DNA of 18,971 nucleotides, from positions 1 to 18,971 of the forward strand of contig JAJFLN010000638.1 of assembly GCA_021772705.1 (NCBI GenBank), read 5' to 3'. A model generated the notes under the pieces. The model saw only the letters and a list, made by a program, of their open reading frames with translations. It was not told where the DNA came from and did no database searches. A program made the position numbers and the translations under genes. Source of the DNA: Candidatus Cloacimonadota bacterium. GTDB lineage: Bacteria; Muiribacteriota; UBA6191; JACPRK01. Below, one piece after another: positions 1-10,466 of this stretch. Position 1 is the stretch's first letter. Each line of letters opens with the position of its first letter.

Positions 1-87
1 GAGTTCGGGTCCAGTCGTGTGTCCCCTGATCTCCGGTTGGGGCCGACTCTCTGCCAGCTACTCGACGTATCAAGTACGGTTTCTCCC

Positions 88-155
88 AAAAGGACCTCCG
101 TGAACTCTGCGAACTCTATGGGCGACCTGTAACTTCCCGAGCATCGCAGCAGAAG
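88..155 (+). repeat. Dispersed intergenic element, right arm (copy A)
   Basis: The core CCTCCGTGAACTC at 95-107 also occurs in the right arms at 11391-11438 and 14098-14138. Here it is preceded by an A-rich run and followed by CTGTAACTTCCC, which matches the GTGTAACTTCCC of the copy near 14130. Further on, ATCGCAGCAGAAG (143-155) recurs with one mismatch at 11466-11478, after the second copy. The matching left arm is not seen, so this copy is degenerate or begins before the window. Confidence 0.6.
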
Positions 156-159
156 CCCC

Positions 160-181
160 CCCCCTGGGTGACTGCACCCCT
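160..181 (+). repeat. Short match to one end of the 15096-15212 palindrome
   Basis: The sequence CCCCCTGGGTGAC-TGCACCCCT differs by a single missing A from the right outer arm of the large palindrome at about 15192-15213. It is only about 22 bases and has no inverted partner here, so it looks like a solo end or a decayed copy. Confidence 0.45.
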
Positions 182-255
182 TGTATAGGCCTCACTTGAT
201 CCTCTTACATGTCATTCTCGGGTCCTAGGACTCCGGGAAACTGGAGAGAATTCGA

Positions 256-261
256 TACAAT
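256..261 (+). promoter_or_regulatory. Possible -10 box for valS
   Basis: TACAAT matches the sigma-70 -10 consensus at five of six positions. No good -35 hexamer lies 16-18 bases upstream. If it is used, transcription would start around 268, at the foot of the 266-292 hairpin. Confidence 0.3.
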
Positions 262-265
262 CACT

Positions 266-292
266 GGAGAGTTCCAGCGACCTGGAACCTCC
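266..292 (+). promoter_or_regulatory. Stem-loop in the valS leader
   Basis: GGAG-A-GTTCCAG (266-277) pairs with CTGGAACCTCC (282-292) around the four-base loop CGAC, giving 11 base pairs with one bulged A. It ends 22 bases before the valS start codon. It could shield the 5' end of the mRNA or affect translation. It is far too small for a T-box leader. Confidence 0.4.
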
Positions 293-314
293 CTTCACGA
301 CCCCAACGATCCCC

Positions 315-2954
<2,640 letters not shown>

Positions 2955-2971
2955 CCCGGAGGGTTCTTCCT

Positions 2972-4444
2972 GTGTCATTCGCCCGGATCCTCATCGTCGA
3001 TGACGAGGAGGCCATGTGCCTGACAATGACCCAGATCCTGAAGACAACTCCAGGATACGAGTCCGTGGCCGTCCAGACCGGCGAGGACGCCCTGAAGCAA
3101 CTCCAGCATCAGCACTTCGATCTGGTGGTCACGGACCTGAGGTTGCCGGGAATAGACGGCGGCGAGTTGATCGATGCAGCCCGGAACGTGAACCCCAACC
3201 TGCCGGTCATTGTCGTCACGAGCCACGGGACCATCGACAGCGCCGTGGAGCTCATTCGTAAGGGAGCCTTTCACTACATCACGAAGCCGATCAAGGCCAC
3301 GGACTTCCTGTTCCAGGTCGACCGGGCCCTGGAGACTCTCGGCCTTCGCCGGGAGTTGCAGCTCCTCAAGTCCCGGTTCAGCCGGGTCGACGGTATCCGG
3401 CAGATCATTGGAAACAGCCAGGCCATCCACAAGGTCCTGGAGATCCTGCCCGCCATCGCTCGCAACGATGCCTCGGCGGTGATCTATGGCGAGAGCGGCA
3501 CAGGCAAGGAGCTGGTGGCCAAGGCCATCCACGCCCTCTCGAGTCGCCGTGAGGGGCCCTTCGTCACTCTGAACTGTGGGGCACTGCCCGAGACTCTGCT
3601 GGAGAACGAACTCTTCGGGCACGTGAAGGGAGCCTATTCCGATGCTGTCACGGACCGGCACGGACTGGCTCACGAGGCGGATCAGGGTTCACTGTTCCTG
3701 GACGAGATCGGGGAGATCGGGCTGCCCATCCAGGTCAAGCTCCTCCGCTTCCTGCAGGAGCACGAGTACAGGCCTCTCGGATCGACCCGGACCTACAAGA
3801 GCAACGTGCGGATCATCTCAGCCACGAACCGGGACCTGAAGCAGGCGATCAAGGAGGGCTCGTTCCGGGACGACCTCTACTACCGGCTCAACATCATCCC
3901 CATCCATCTGCCGTCCCTGCGTGACCGCCGGGAGGACATTCCCATCCTGGCCAACCACTTCCTCCACAAGTATGCTTCCGAGTACGACAAGAAGTACGAA
4001 GGTTTCACTCCTGAGGCCTTTCAGAAAATGATGAACTACAGTTGGCCCGGGAACATCCGGGAACTGGAGAACAAGATCCAGCAGATCCTGGTCATCTCGC
4101 CTCCCGGTCCCATCCGGCCCGACCAGATCTCCTTCGACGAATTCCAGGACAGGGCAGAGGAACGGGATCGGACCGGGGGGGACATGTTCTCCTTCGATGA
4201 GGCCGCCCTCTCACTGCCCTTTGGCCAGGCCAAGGCTTCGCTGATCGAGGCCTTCGAGAAGCAGTATCTGACGGCGGCGCTGGCAGCCAACGGAGGCAAC
4301 GTGAGCGCTGCGGCGAGGAAGGCCGGGAAGGACCGGAGGGCGTTCCTGGAGCTGATGAAGAAGCGGGTCATCGACCCCAAGCCATTCAGGAAGTCCCGGA
4401 TTCGGGACTCCAGCGGAAATCCGGCCGAAGAGGATCGGGAATGA
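2972..4444 (+). CDS. NtrC-family sigma-54-type response regulator with altered GAFTGA loop
   Basis: A two-component response regulator of 490 residues, expected to activate transcription when phosphorylated by a sensor kinase not present here. The receiver domain (about 4-120) has acidic residues D10-D11, phosphoacceptor D55, T83 and K105. The AAA+ domain (about 145-380) has Walker A GESGTGKE (173-180), Walker B LFLDE (241-245), likely arginine fingers R299 and R305, and the sensor II segment WPGNIREL around 358-365. A Fis-type helix-turn-helix occupies about 425-465. The loop that touches sigma-54, normally GAFTGA, reads GAYSDA (220-225): F to Y, T to S and G to D. Sigma-54 activation may therefore be weakened or absent, and the protein might instead act with sigma-70. 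The GTG start places the receiver domain correctly, with GGAGGG about 8-9 bases upstream. Its stop overlaps the start of the next gene by four bases. Confidence 0.92.
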   Translation: MSFARILIVDDEEAMCLTMTQILKTTPGYESVAVQTGEDALKQLQHQHFDLVVTDLRLPGIDGGELIDAARNVNPNLPVIVVTSHGTIDSAVELIRKGAFHYITKPIKATDFLFQVDRALETLGLRRELQLLKSRFSRVDGIRQIIGNSQAIHKVLEILPAIARNDASAVIYGESGTGKELVAKAIHALSSRREGPFVTLNCGALPETLLENELFGHVKGAYSDAVTDRHGLAHEADQGSLFLDEIGEIGLPIQVKLLRFLQEHEYRPLGSTRTYKSNVRIISATNRDLKQAIKEGSFRDDLYYRLNIIPIHLPSLRDRREDIPILANHFLHKYASEYDKKYEGFTPEAFQKMMNYSWPGNIRELENKIQQILVISPPGPIRPDQISFDEFQDRAEERDRTGGDMFSFDEAALSLPFGQAKASLIEAFEKQYLTAALAANGGNVSAAARKAGKDRRAFLELMKKRVIDPKPFRKSRIRDSSGNPAEEDRE

Positions 4445-5367
4445 CCGGGCCGATGAGGCTGACCATTCTGTCCCGCCGCTCCACGCTCTACACGACCCGG
4501 CGCCTCATCCGGACAGCCAGGCTGCTGGGGAACGTGGTGACCCGCATGGACCCCATGAGGTGCATGCTGCACATCAGCCGCAACAACCACTCGATCTCAT
4601 ACAATGATCGGGAAGTGAGGCTGCCCGACGCTGTCCTGCCTAGGATTGGCGCCATGAGTTCGGCCTACGGCCTCGCCGTGCTGCAACAGTTCGAAGCCCG
4701 AGGTGTTGTCGCGGTCAACAGCTCCCAGGCCATCTCCCGGGCGCGAGACAAGCTCCGGAGCCTCCAGTTCCTGGATCAACGATCCGTTCCGATCGCCAGG
4801 ACCGTTATGACACGAGATCCATCTCGTCTCGAGGAGTCCATCGACATGGTTGGGGGCCCGCCGGTGGTGCTGAAACTGCTGCAAGGCTCCCAGGGGATCG
4901 GTGTCATACTGGCGGACTCCTACCAGACAGCCAAGTCGACCCTGGGCGCGCTCTGGCATCTGGGGCAGAACATCCTCATCCAGCAGTTCATCGAGGAGTC
5001 CAAGGGCCAGGACATTCGCGCCTTGGTAGTAGGTAACCGAGTGGTGGCGGCCATGCGCAGGACCGCCCGTGCCGGCGATTTCCGGAGCAATATCCACCGT
5101 GGAGGAATAGGCGAAGCGATCGAGCTGGATGCAACTCAAGAGAAGGTGGCCTTGAAGGCTGCTTCCGTCATGGGTCTGCAGCTCGCTGGAGTGGACCTCC
5201 TGGAAGCTGAACAGGGCTCCATCGTGACGGAGGTCAACTCGTCTCCGGGCTTCGAGGGGCTGGAGCTGACCACGGGCTACGACATCGCCCGGGAGATCAT
5301 CGATCTTGCCACTGGCCTGGTGGAGAAGGCCCGGGTCCGCAAACCACAGAGAGTGACAGCCCCTTGA
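4441..5367 (+). CDS. rimK: RimK-family alpha-L-glutamate ligase (ATP-grasp)
   Basis: An ATP-grasp carboxylate-amine ligase. Characterised RimK adds glutamate residues to the C-terminus of ribosomal protein S6 and can make poly-alpha-glutamate; relatives modify other acceptors, so the substrate here is inferred. The 308 residues align with RimK from end to end. Landmarks are MRLTILSR at the N-terminus, the PRIG segment, ARDKLRS, GGPPVVLKLLQGSQGIGV (ATP-binding lysine and glycine loop), the RALVVG segment, DFRSNIHRGG, and the metal-binding end VTEVNSSPGFEGLE. The ATG at 4441 overlaps the regulator's TGA as ATGA, a typical coupling junction. The internal ATG at 4453 would give the N-terminus closest to E. 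coli RimK and is a real alternative. Being coupled to a response regulator suggests co-production and possibly a shared signalling role. Confidence 0.88.
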   Translation: MTGPMRLTILSRRSTLYTTRRLIRTARLLGNVVTRMDPMRCMLHISRNNHSISYNDREVRLPDAVLPRIGAMSSAYGLAVLQQFEARGVVAVNSSQAISRARDKLRSLQFLDQRSVPIARTVMTRDPSRLEESIDMVGGPPVVLKLLQGSQGIGVILADSYQTAKSTLGALWHLGQNILIQQFIEESKGQDIRALVVGNRVVAAMRRTARAGDFRSNIHRGGIGEAIELDATQEKVALKAASVMGLQLAGVDLLEAEQGSIVTEVNSSPGFEGLELTTGYDIAREIIDLATGLVEKARVRKPQRVTAP

Positions 5368-5505
5368 GAGAGGAATTTACGGTAAGATCGTTGTAAACAC
5401 CCGAAACCCCGCCCTACGGAGGTATCCGACAACGGCCGGCGACAGAGATGCAAGGTGGGGCAAGTAGACAACAACCACGTGACCTGCGCACGGCCAACGA
5501 GCACC

Positions 5506-5913
5506 ATGAACAACAATCAAGTCCCCCTGCTGCTTCGCTTCCTCTGGTTCGTCTTCGTCGGCTTCTGGCTCGGAGGCATCGTCATCACCATCGCCTGGTT
5601 CGCCTGCATTACCGTGGTCGGCCTGCCACTGGGCCTCTGGCTCTTCAACCGGCTGCCCCTGGTCATGACACTCAAGGAGTCCGAGATTCAGACCAAAGTC
5701 GTCGTTCGGGACGGGCAGTTCCTGATTCACAAGCGCCGTCCCGATCAGCTGCCCCTGGTGATTCGATTCCTCTACTTCGTCCTCATCGGTTGGTGGCTGG
5801 CCGCCATCTGGCTCAGCATCGCCTACGGCTTCACCCTCTCCATCATCGGGATGCCGATCGCGTTCTGGATGTACAACCGGGTCCCCCTGGTGATCTGGCT
5901 GACTGAACCCTGA
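5506..5913 (+). CDS. YccF-type inner membrane protein with duplicated halves
   Basis: A 135-residue membrane protein of unknown function. Two hydrophobic halves match closely: residues 7-55 (PLLLRFLWFVFVGFWLGG, then VVGLPLGLWLFNRLPLV) and 83-132 (PLVIRFLYFVLIGWWLAA, then IIGMPIAFWMYNRVPLV). Each half carries the GWWLA and IVGIPLG type pattern of the YccF (DUF307) inner membrane component domain. A short basic linker (KRRPD) lies between them, and two to four membrane segments are likely. I chose ATG 5506 because the upstream in-frame GTG at 5455 adds 17 polar residues unlike the family. Neither start has a strong ribosome binding site. The family is conserved, but I know of no established biochemical role. 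Confidence 0.75.
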   Translation: MNNNQVPLLLRFLWFVFVGFWLGGIVITIAWFACITVVGLPLGLWLFNRLPLVMTLKESEIQTKVVVRDGQFLIHKRRPDQLPLVIRFLYFVLIGWWLAAIWLSIAYGFTLSIIGMPIAFWMYNRVPLVIWLTEP

Positions 5914-5935
5914 CCAAACCGTCAGTCAGACCAGA
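5894..5935 (+). terminator. Stem-loop across the yccF-like stop codon
   Basis: TCTGGCTGACTGA (5894-5906) pairs with TCAGTCAG-A-CCAGA (5922-5935), forming 13 base pairs with one bulged A. The 15-base loop contains the TGA stop. No T-run follows, so it is at best a weak terminator or an mRNA 3'-end stabiliser. Confidence 0.35.
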
Positions 5936-6043
5936 CAAGGCCAGGACTGTCAGACCATGTTACTCTGGAAGCGTGTGACGCCGATGATTGGATGAGAGGG
6001 ACTCGAACTGGATCGGCACCATCACGTTCCCACCCTGATTGCC

Positions 6044-6241
6044 ATGGCAGAATTCGAAGACAAAGGCGAAGGCGAAGAGTCCGAGGTCCACGCCAAGGTC
6101 TCCTGTGAGAACGACTGCGAAGCTGGGTTCGACGTCTACCTCACTGCGGAGAGCATGATCTTGGTCTGCAAGATGTGCCAGACGGAATACGAGATCTCCG
6201 GGCGCAGTGGTCCTCCCGGGACCCCGCACGGCGTCCAGTGA
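6044..6241 (+). CDS. Small four-cysteine (zinc-ribbon-like) protein
   Basis: A 65-residue acidic protein that I do not recognise as a named family. The cysteines are C21 and C25 (CENDC) and C42 and C45 (CKMC), about 17 residues apart, with a hydrophobic segment (FDVYLTAESMILV) between them. This is the layout of a small zinc ribbon, so a structural zinc is likely and binding to nucleic acid or protein is possible. The tail SGRSGPPGTPHGVQ looks disordered. It starts at ATG 6044 without a strong Shine-Dalgarno sequence. The regular cysteine spacing is the main reason to regard it as a real gene. Confidence 0.55.
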   Translation: MAEFEDKGEGEESEVHAKVSCENDCEAGFDVYLTAESMILVCKMCQTEYEISGRSGPPGTPHGVQ

Positions 6242-6309
6242 GCGGTTCAGCATCAGCAGAGGCCCGTCATCGCGGCGGCCTGCTTCGTCCTGACTTCGGG
6301 CCGACGGCA

Positions 6310-7248
6310 ATGAGACCACGGCTGCCGGCGTCGTTGACGGCCACGACCAGTAGACCCCAGCTGGCTCTACTCGGCCTGGTCTTCGGCCTGAGTCTCTGGC
6401 CACAGCCGGCCCAGGCCTTCACTCCCAGGTGGGAGGAGGGGCTCACCTGGACGGTCTCCACGATCTACAGAGAGTCCCCCCAGGGCAGGTCGCGAAAGAA
6501 GGAAATCCCCCACGATCAGGGCTGGTCGGACCCGACGAACTGGGTCTTCCTCGTCTCCAGGGTCCAGCAGATCGAGGGGATCACGTACTATCTGGTTCGG
6601 ATCAAGGATCGGGAGCACGCCAGCTCCGCCCTGGCGTCCTTGATCTTCGCCTCCGGCCCCCCGGGCGATGGGGATTCGCCTCTTTCGCTTCTCCGGGGCA
6701 AGTTTCTCCGGGCCGTCCGGAGCGAGAAGCACATGTCGGAGGCGACCTGGAACGAACCGGGTGACAACCCTCGACCCGTACCAGCAGAACAGAGCATCAT
6801 TCCCTATGACTTTCCGTCCTTTCCCCTCGTGGATCCGGGAACGGACAAGCCTCGGAGCCGACTCTTCGAGATCACCCAGGAGCTGCCACCCCTGAAGTTC
6901 GCCAAGGACATCCTGCAGCGTGAGCAGACCGGTCTGGAGCCCAACCGTTATGCCGGTAAGGATATCCAGGAGCGATCCGGGTTCAAGGGCATGGATCCGA
7001 AACAGATGATCTTTGTCGAGCTGTCCCGGAAGATGGATGGTTATGCCTCCAGGCAGATCTGGGCCCCGGAGCTGCCCTGGCCGCTCTATTCGGACAACGG
7101 TAACAGCCGGTCAGTCCTGATATTCCACTCTCTGGAGGCCCGATCCACCCGATCTACGCCGAAGACCACCGGGTCCACGGGAGCAGGCGACGGCCCCGCT
7201 CCTCAGGGGAGCGAGACCGTGCGCGACGAGGACGCCGAGACCAGATAG
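6310..7248 (+). CDS. Exported protein of unknown function
   Basis: A predicted 312-residue secreted or periplasmic protein that I do not recognise. The open frame extends upstream to 6175, but ATG 6310 gives a proper signal peptide: a basic start (MRPRLPAS), the hydrophobic stretch LALLGLVFGLSL, and a cleavage site after AQA (residue 36). The earlier start would overlap the preceding small gene and bury the signal. The mature part has mixed charged and aromatic segments (for example YYLVRIKDREHA and MDGYASRQIWAPELPWP), no cysteine motifs and no obvious repeats. The last 40 residues are rich in T, G and D and look disordered. That tail lies in the 46-base overlap with the opposite-strand protease gene, so its exact end is shaped by two coding sequences. 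Confidence 0.65.
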   Translation: MRPRLPASLTATTSRPQLALLGLVFGLSLWPQPAQAFTPRWEEGLTWTVSTIYRESPQGRSRKKEIPHDQGWSDPTNWVFLVSRVQQIEGITYYLVRIKDREHASSALASLIFASGPPGDGDSPLSLLRGKFLRAVRSEKHMSEATWNEPGDNPRPVPAEQSIIPYDFPSFPLVDPGTDKPRSRLFEITQELPPLKFAKDILQREQTGLEPNRYAGKDIQERSGFKGMDPKQMIFVELSRKMDGYASRQIWAPELPWPLYSDNGNSRSVLIFHSLEARSTRSTPKTTGSTGAGDGPAPQGSETVRDEDAETR

Positions 7249-10200
7249 CCCCTGCCGCTGGTAAGGGCGAAGTCCGTTGGTGTCTGGCTACTGTCCAGGA
7301 ACAGCCGCCAGGGCCCGCTGGAGAGCTGGCTGCTCTCCCGGGTCACGACAATGCCTCCCGAGGCCGTTGACAGCTGCTGAGCCGTCAGGCTGCCTGTTCC
7401 ACCGTCCAGAGTACCAACCAGATTGATCCCACTCTGCAAGGCAACCTGCCGCGACGAATCGGGCCAGGCCGTACCGGACACGGTCACGGTACCAGCCGCC
7501 GAGGCGAAGACCAGGTATCCCTGGCCGCCCACGATGGGAAAATCAGGCGTTTGCAGCGCCGAGTCGAAGACCTGGAAGCGGCTGCCTAGAGAAGAAGAAG
7601 GCCGTACCCGGGCGGCGAAGGGCGAACCGATCATGGACGCCAACTGGGCGGCCGTGAACGGAGTTCCAGATCCGTCGGAGGGATCGATGGGCACCGAGAT
7701 CAGATTCAGGCCGGCCTGCAGACTGATTGCCGCCGTGGTCGAGGTCGAAGTTCCCGCTGCGATGGTGACCGTATCGGTGTCCGAGAGGCCGTCTGAATTG
7801 CTCACCGTCAGGGTGAACACGTAGTTTCCCGCCACTATGGGGGTGAAGCTCGCAGTGGTCGTGGCGGCGCCGGACAGGGAAACCACGCCAGGACCGGACG
7901 TGGAGACCCAGCTGTAGGTGAGTGTGGTAAATTGCGGGTCCCGGCTGCCGCTTCCATCGAGATCGACCGACGCGGCCAGCGCCACGTTTCGGTCCGCCCC
8001 GGCGTCAGCCACAGGGGGGAACTGGGAACGAAGGACCACCAAGTTCTCCGTTACCGTCCCGATCCGGTTCGATGCATCCCGGACGGTAAGCTTGATTCCG
8101 TAGGTACCGGGATGGGCCGGGGTGAAGGTGAGAGTCGACTGGTCAGTGGTAGCCAACTCGAGAGTGAATGGACCAGTCACCTGCTCCCAAGCGAAGGTGA
8201 GACTCTCGCCGTCCGGGTCCGACGACCCGGCTCCCGAGAGGGTTAGAGGCAGGTCCTCCGTGGTGGTTCCTCCCCCGCTGATGCTCGCCGTGGGAGGGAT
8301 GGAGTCTCGAGTAATACTCACGTCTGCCGTATCCGAGAGCTGGCCATCACTGACTGTCAGCCGAAACTGATAGATGCCGAGAGAACCGGGGGTGAAGGCC
8401 ACGTCCCGGGTCGTGGCGCTGGCCGTCACGAGACCCGAAGCTGGACCGCTGATCTGCTGCCATTGATAGGTGAGGGTATCCCCGTCAGGATCCGAGGAAC
8501 CTTCCCCGCTGAGAGTCACGGAGGCTGTTCCCGTGACGGTCCGGTTCAATCCCACCGATGCCGTCGGCTGGCGGTTCGGTGTGACGGTCGTGACGATGAC
8601 CTCCGAAGAAACGGCGCTTCCGCCGGCGCCGTCGTTGACCGTCAGGGTGAAGCCGAACTGTCCATCGACGCCAGGAGTGAACCGGACCTGTATCGTCGAA
8701 GCGCCGACAAGAGAGACAGTGGCGCCTTGAGTCTGGGCCCAGCTGAAAGTGAGGCTGTTACCGTCTGGGTCGCCGGCAGTCCCGGTCAGAACCACCTCCT
8801 GTCCCGTGGTGGCCGTGAACGACGCCGGCACGCTGACCGTCGGTGGGCCGTTGACCACGATCTGGACCGTCGCCGATGCAGTCCCGCCCCGCTGATCATC
8901 GACGAGCACCTGAAAGACGAGTATCCCGTTCGTGGATGCCGTGAAGCTCGGCGACACCGTGGCGTTGTTGTTCAACGTGACTATGGGACCCGATATCTGG
9001 GTCCAGCTGTAGGTCAGGGCGTCTCCGTCCGGGTCCGATGAGCCGGCTGCGCTGAGGGTCACCGAGACGCCCTGCTGGACAGTCTTACTCGCGCCAGCAG
9101 ATGCAGCTGGAGCCACGTTGTCGGCCCCGGGAGGTTGAGCGCCGCTCACGTTGAATCCTCCGGCGATGACAGCCCGGTCGCTGCCCTCCGTGAAGGTGAT
9201 GGAGTGGCCGTCATTGCTGGTCGCCGTTGAGACGGTCAGGGGGAACCGGCGGAACGTGGTTCCACTGGTGAAGGAGCCCGAGATGGCCGTCCCGAGAGTG
9301 ACACCGCTGCCGGTAACGCCGATCTGAGTACTCGAGGTGATTCCGCCGGAGTGGACCACAAGCAGCTCCTTGCCCGTCGTGCCCGCCACGAAGCTGACCC
9401 GTGAACCGAACTGGAAACTGGAGGCCCCGGGTTCAGTGATTCCCACAACGCTTCCGAGGGTGAACTTGGAAGATCCGGACGTGACGGATAGATCCCCCAC
9501 ATTGTTGGCAGCGCCGTTGCTCACGGTGAAGCTGCCGCTGGGCAGGCGGGTGATGAAGCTGCTGTTGAAGACTCCCACGTTGGACGCATCGTAGTATCCG
9601 CCGATGTTCCCCTGTTGCATAGGGCCGTCCAAGGGCTCGATGCCGATGGAGTAGACGCCAGCAGGCAGACCTTGAATCTCGAATGTTCCCTGATTATCCC
9701 GGGAGATGTCCCCGGAGGCGAGGGTGCCGCTGCTGTCGACGGCGAAGACGGCGGCTCCCAGGACACCGCTGCCCCCGATCCGGACCCGCCCCATGAGACT
9801 GCCCAGCGCCGTCGTACCCGGGTAGGTCGACCGGATAGCGGCGATGTCATCGGCGCCGAGAGTCCGGCCCTCCGTGTCCCCGGAGGGTGAGGACTGGAAC
9901 ATGGTTGCCGCCAGATCATTGGTGTGGTCGAGCCCCAGAAGGTGTCCGATCTCGTGGGCCAGAACAGACTGGAGGTCGAACCGCTGGGAATCGGGGGTGG
10001 ACGTGAAGAACGGTTGACCCGTGTTAAACACGATGTCTGCGTCGGACATCTGACCGTTGCTGGGATTGAAGTTGGTGAAGGTCACGGCCAGGGCGCCACC
10101 GACGTTGGTCTGGGGATCGGCGAACAGGACCGTGTTGATTTTGTCGTCCCGATTCCTCACCGTATCGCTGGCGAGCCCGTTGCCCACCTTGGTGATGGTG

Positions 10201-10451
10201 AGTCCCGTGTTGCTCACGTTGCTCCAGACAGCAAAACCGTTCTCCGTTGCGGCGAGCACGTCCTGATCGGAACCTGTGATGTTGGAAAGATGGGTGACGT
10301 TGACTCTCCAGCCGACGTTTCCGCCGGACCACTTCAGCGGGATGATCGTCGGGTCCGTGACCGTGGAAGGAGTCCAGGCGCCGGCTGGGCCGGCGGCCAA
10401 GACCAGGAGAAATGTGAATGTCAGAAGAGCGAGAGGCCGCAACGAGTTCAT
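7203..10451 (-). CDS. Secreted matrixin-like zinc metalloprotease with five PKD-type repeats
   Basis: A 1082-residue exported protein. A signal peptide (1-25, cleavage after AGA) is followed by a metzincin domain with HEIGHLLGLDH at 166-176: zinc ligands H166, H170 and H176, catalytic E167, and a likely Met-turn at M184. Next is a carboxypeptidase-regulatory-like beta domain (about 215-275). Five tandem Ig-like PKD/K319-type repeats of about 91 residues (445-900) follow, four of them with the SSDPDG or GDPDG signature and a YSW/FSW strand. The C-terminal part (about 912-1082) holds two copies of a module beginning LQAGLNLISVP and LQSGINLVGTL and ending GxGYLV, seen at the ends of many secreted proteins. 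ATG 10451 is preferred over GTG 10460 because AAGGAG lies eight bases before it and the GTG overlaps that site. It follows the upstream gene by five bases and probably degrades or binds extracellular protein. Confidence 0.88.
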   Translation of the reverse strand: MNSLRPLALLTFTFLLVLAAGPAGAWTPSTVTDPTIIPLKWSGGNVGWRVNVTHLSNITGSDQDVLAATENGFAVWSNVSNTGLTITKVGNGLASDTVRNRDDKINTVLFADPQTNVGGALAVTFTNFNPSNGQMSDADIVFNTGQPFFTSTPDSQRFDLQSVLAHEIGHLLGLDHTNDLAATMFQSSPSGDTEGRTLGADDIAAIRSTYPGTTALGSLMGRVRIGGSGVLGAAVFAVDSSGTLASGDISRDNQGTFEIQGLPAGVYSIGIEPLDGPMQQGNIGGYYDASNVGVFNSSFITRLPSGSFTVSNGAANNVGDLSVTSGSSKFTLGSVVGITEPGASSFQFGSRVSFVAGTTGKELLVVHSGGITSSTQIGVTGSGVTLGTAISGSFTSGTTFRRFPLTVSTATSNDGHSITFTEGSDRAVIAGGFNVSGAQPPGADNVAPAASAGASKTVQQGVSVTLSAAGSSDPDGDALTYSWTQISGPIVTLNNNATVSPSFTASTNGILVFQVLVDDQRGGTASATVQIVVNGPPTVSVPASFTATTGQEVVLTGTAGDPDGNSLTFSWAQTQGATVSLVGASTIQVRFTPGVDGQFGFTLTVNDGAGGSAVSSEVIVTTVTPNRQPTASVGLNRTVTGTASVTLSGEGSSDPDGDTLTYQWQQISGPASGLVTASATTRDVAFTPGSLGIYQFRLTVSDGQLSDTADVSITRDSIPPTASISGGGTTTEDLPLTLSGAGSSDPDGESLTFAWEQVTGPFTLELATTDQSTLTFTPAHPGTYGIKLTVRDASNRIGTVTENLVVLRSQFPPVADAGADRNVALAASVDLDGSGSRDPQFTTLTYSWVSTSGPGVVSLSGAATTTASFTPIVAGNYVFTLTVSNSDGLSDTDTVTIAAGTSTSTTAAISLQAGLNLISVPIDPSDGSGTPFTAAQLASMIGSPFAARVRPSSSLGSRFQVFDSALQTPDFPIVGGQGYLVFASAAGTVTVSGTAWPDSSRQVALQSGINLVGTLDGGTGSLTAQQLSTASGGIVVTRESSQLSSGPWRLFLDSSQTPTDFALTSGRGYLVSASSSRTVSLP

Positions 10452-10452
10452 G

Positions 10453-10466
10453 GGGTTCACTCCTTA
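10453..10466 (-). promoter_or_regulatory. Ribosome binding site overlapping the upstream stop codon
   Basis: On the minus strand TAAGGAGTGAACCCC precedes ATG 10451. The AAGGAG is eight bases from the ATG, and the stop codon TGA of the 197-residue gene begins directly after the GGAGT. This decides for ATG 10451 over the in-frame GTG 10460 and points to translational coupling. Confidence 0.7.

Larger units (their letters stand above)
1..314. other. Non-coding leader region upstream of valS
   Basis: No convincing gene is seen here. The stretch holds the right arm of a dispersed intergenic element (88-138), a short match to one end of the palindrome at 15096-15212 (160-181), a possible -10 box TACAAT at 256-261, and a hairpin at 266-292 just before valS. 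A minus-strand open frame reaching into this region (261-746) lies mostly opposite valS and has no recognisable product. Confidence 0.6.

Noticed and set aside
200..314. T-box riboswitch before valS
   Set aside because: The leader after the likely start site is only about 50 bases and lacks the T-box motif and specifier stem; only a simple hairpin is present.
5362..5400. Promoter before the YccF-type gene (TTGAGA and TGTAAA)
   Set aside because: The spacing between the two hexamers is about 22 bases, and no combination gives 16-18 bases with good matches.
5925..5957. Direct repeat GTCAGACCA (5925-5933 and 5949-5957) as an operator
   Set aside because: Nine bases repeated once, partly inside the stem-loop over the stop codon; too little to separate from chance.
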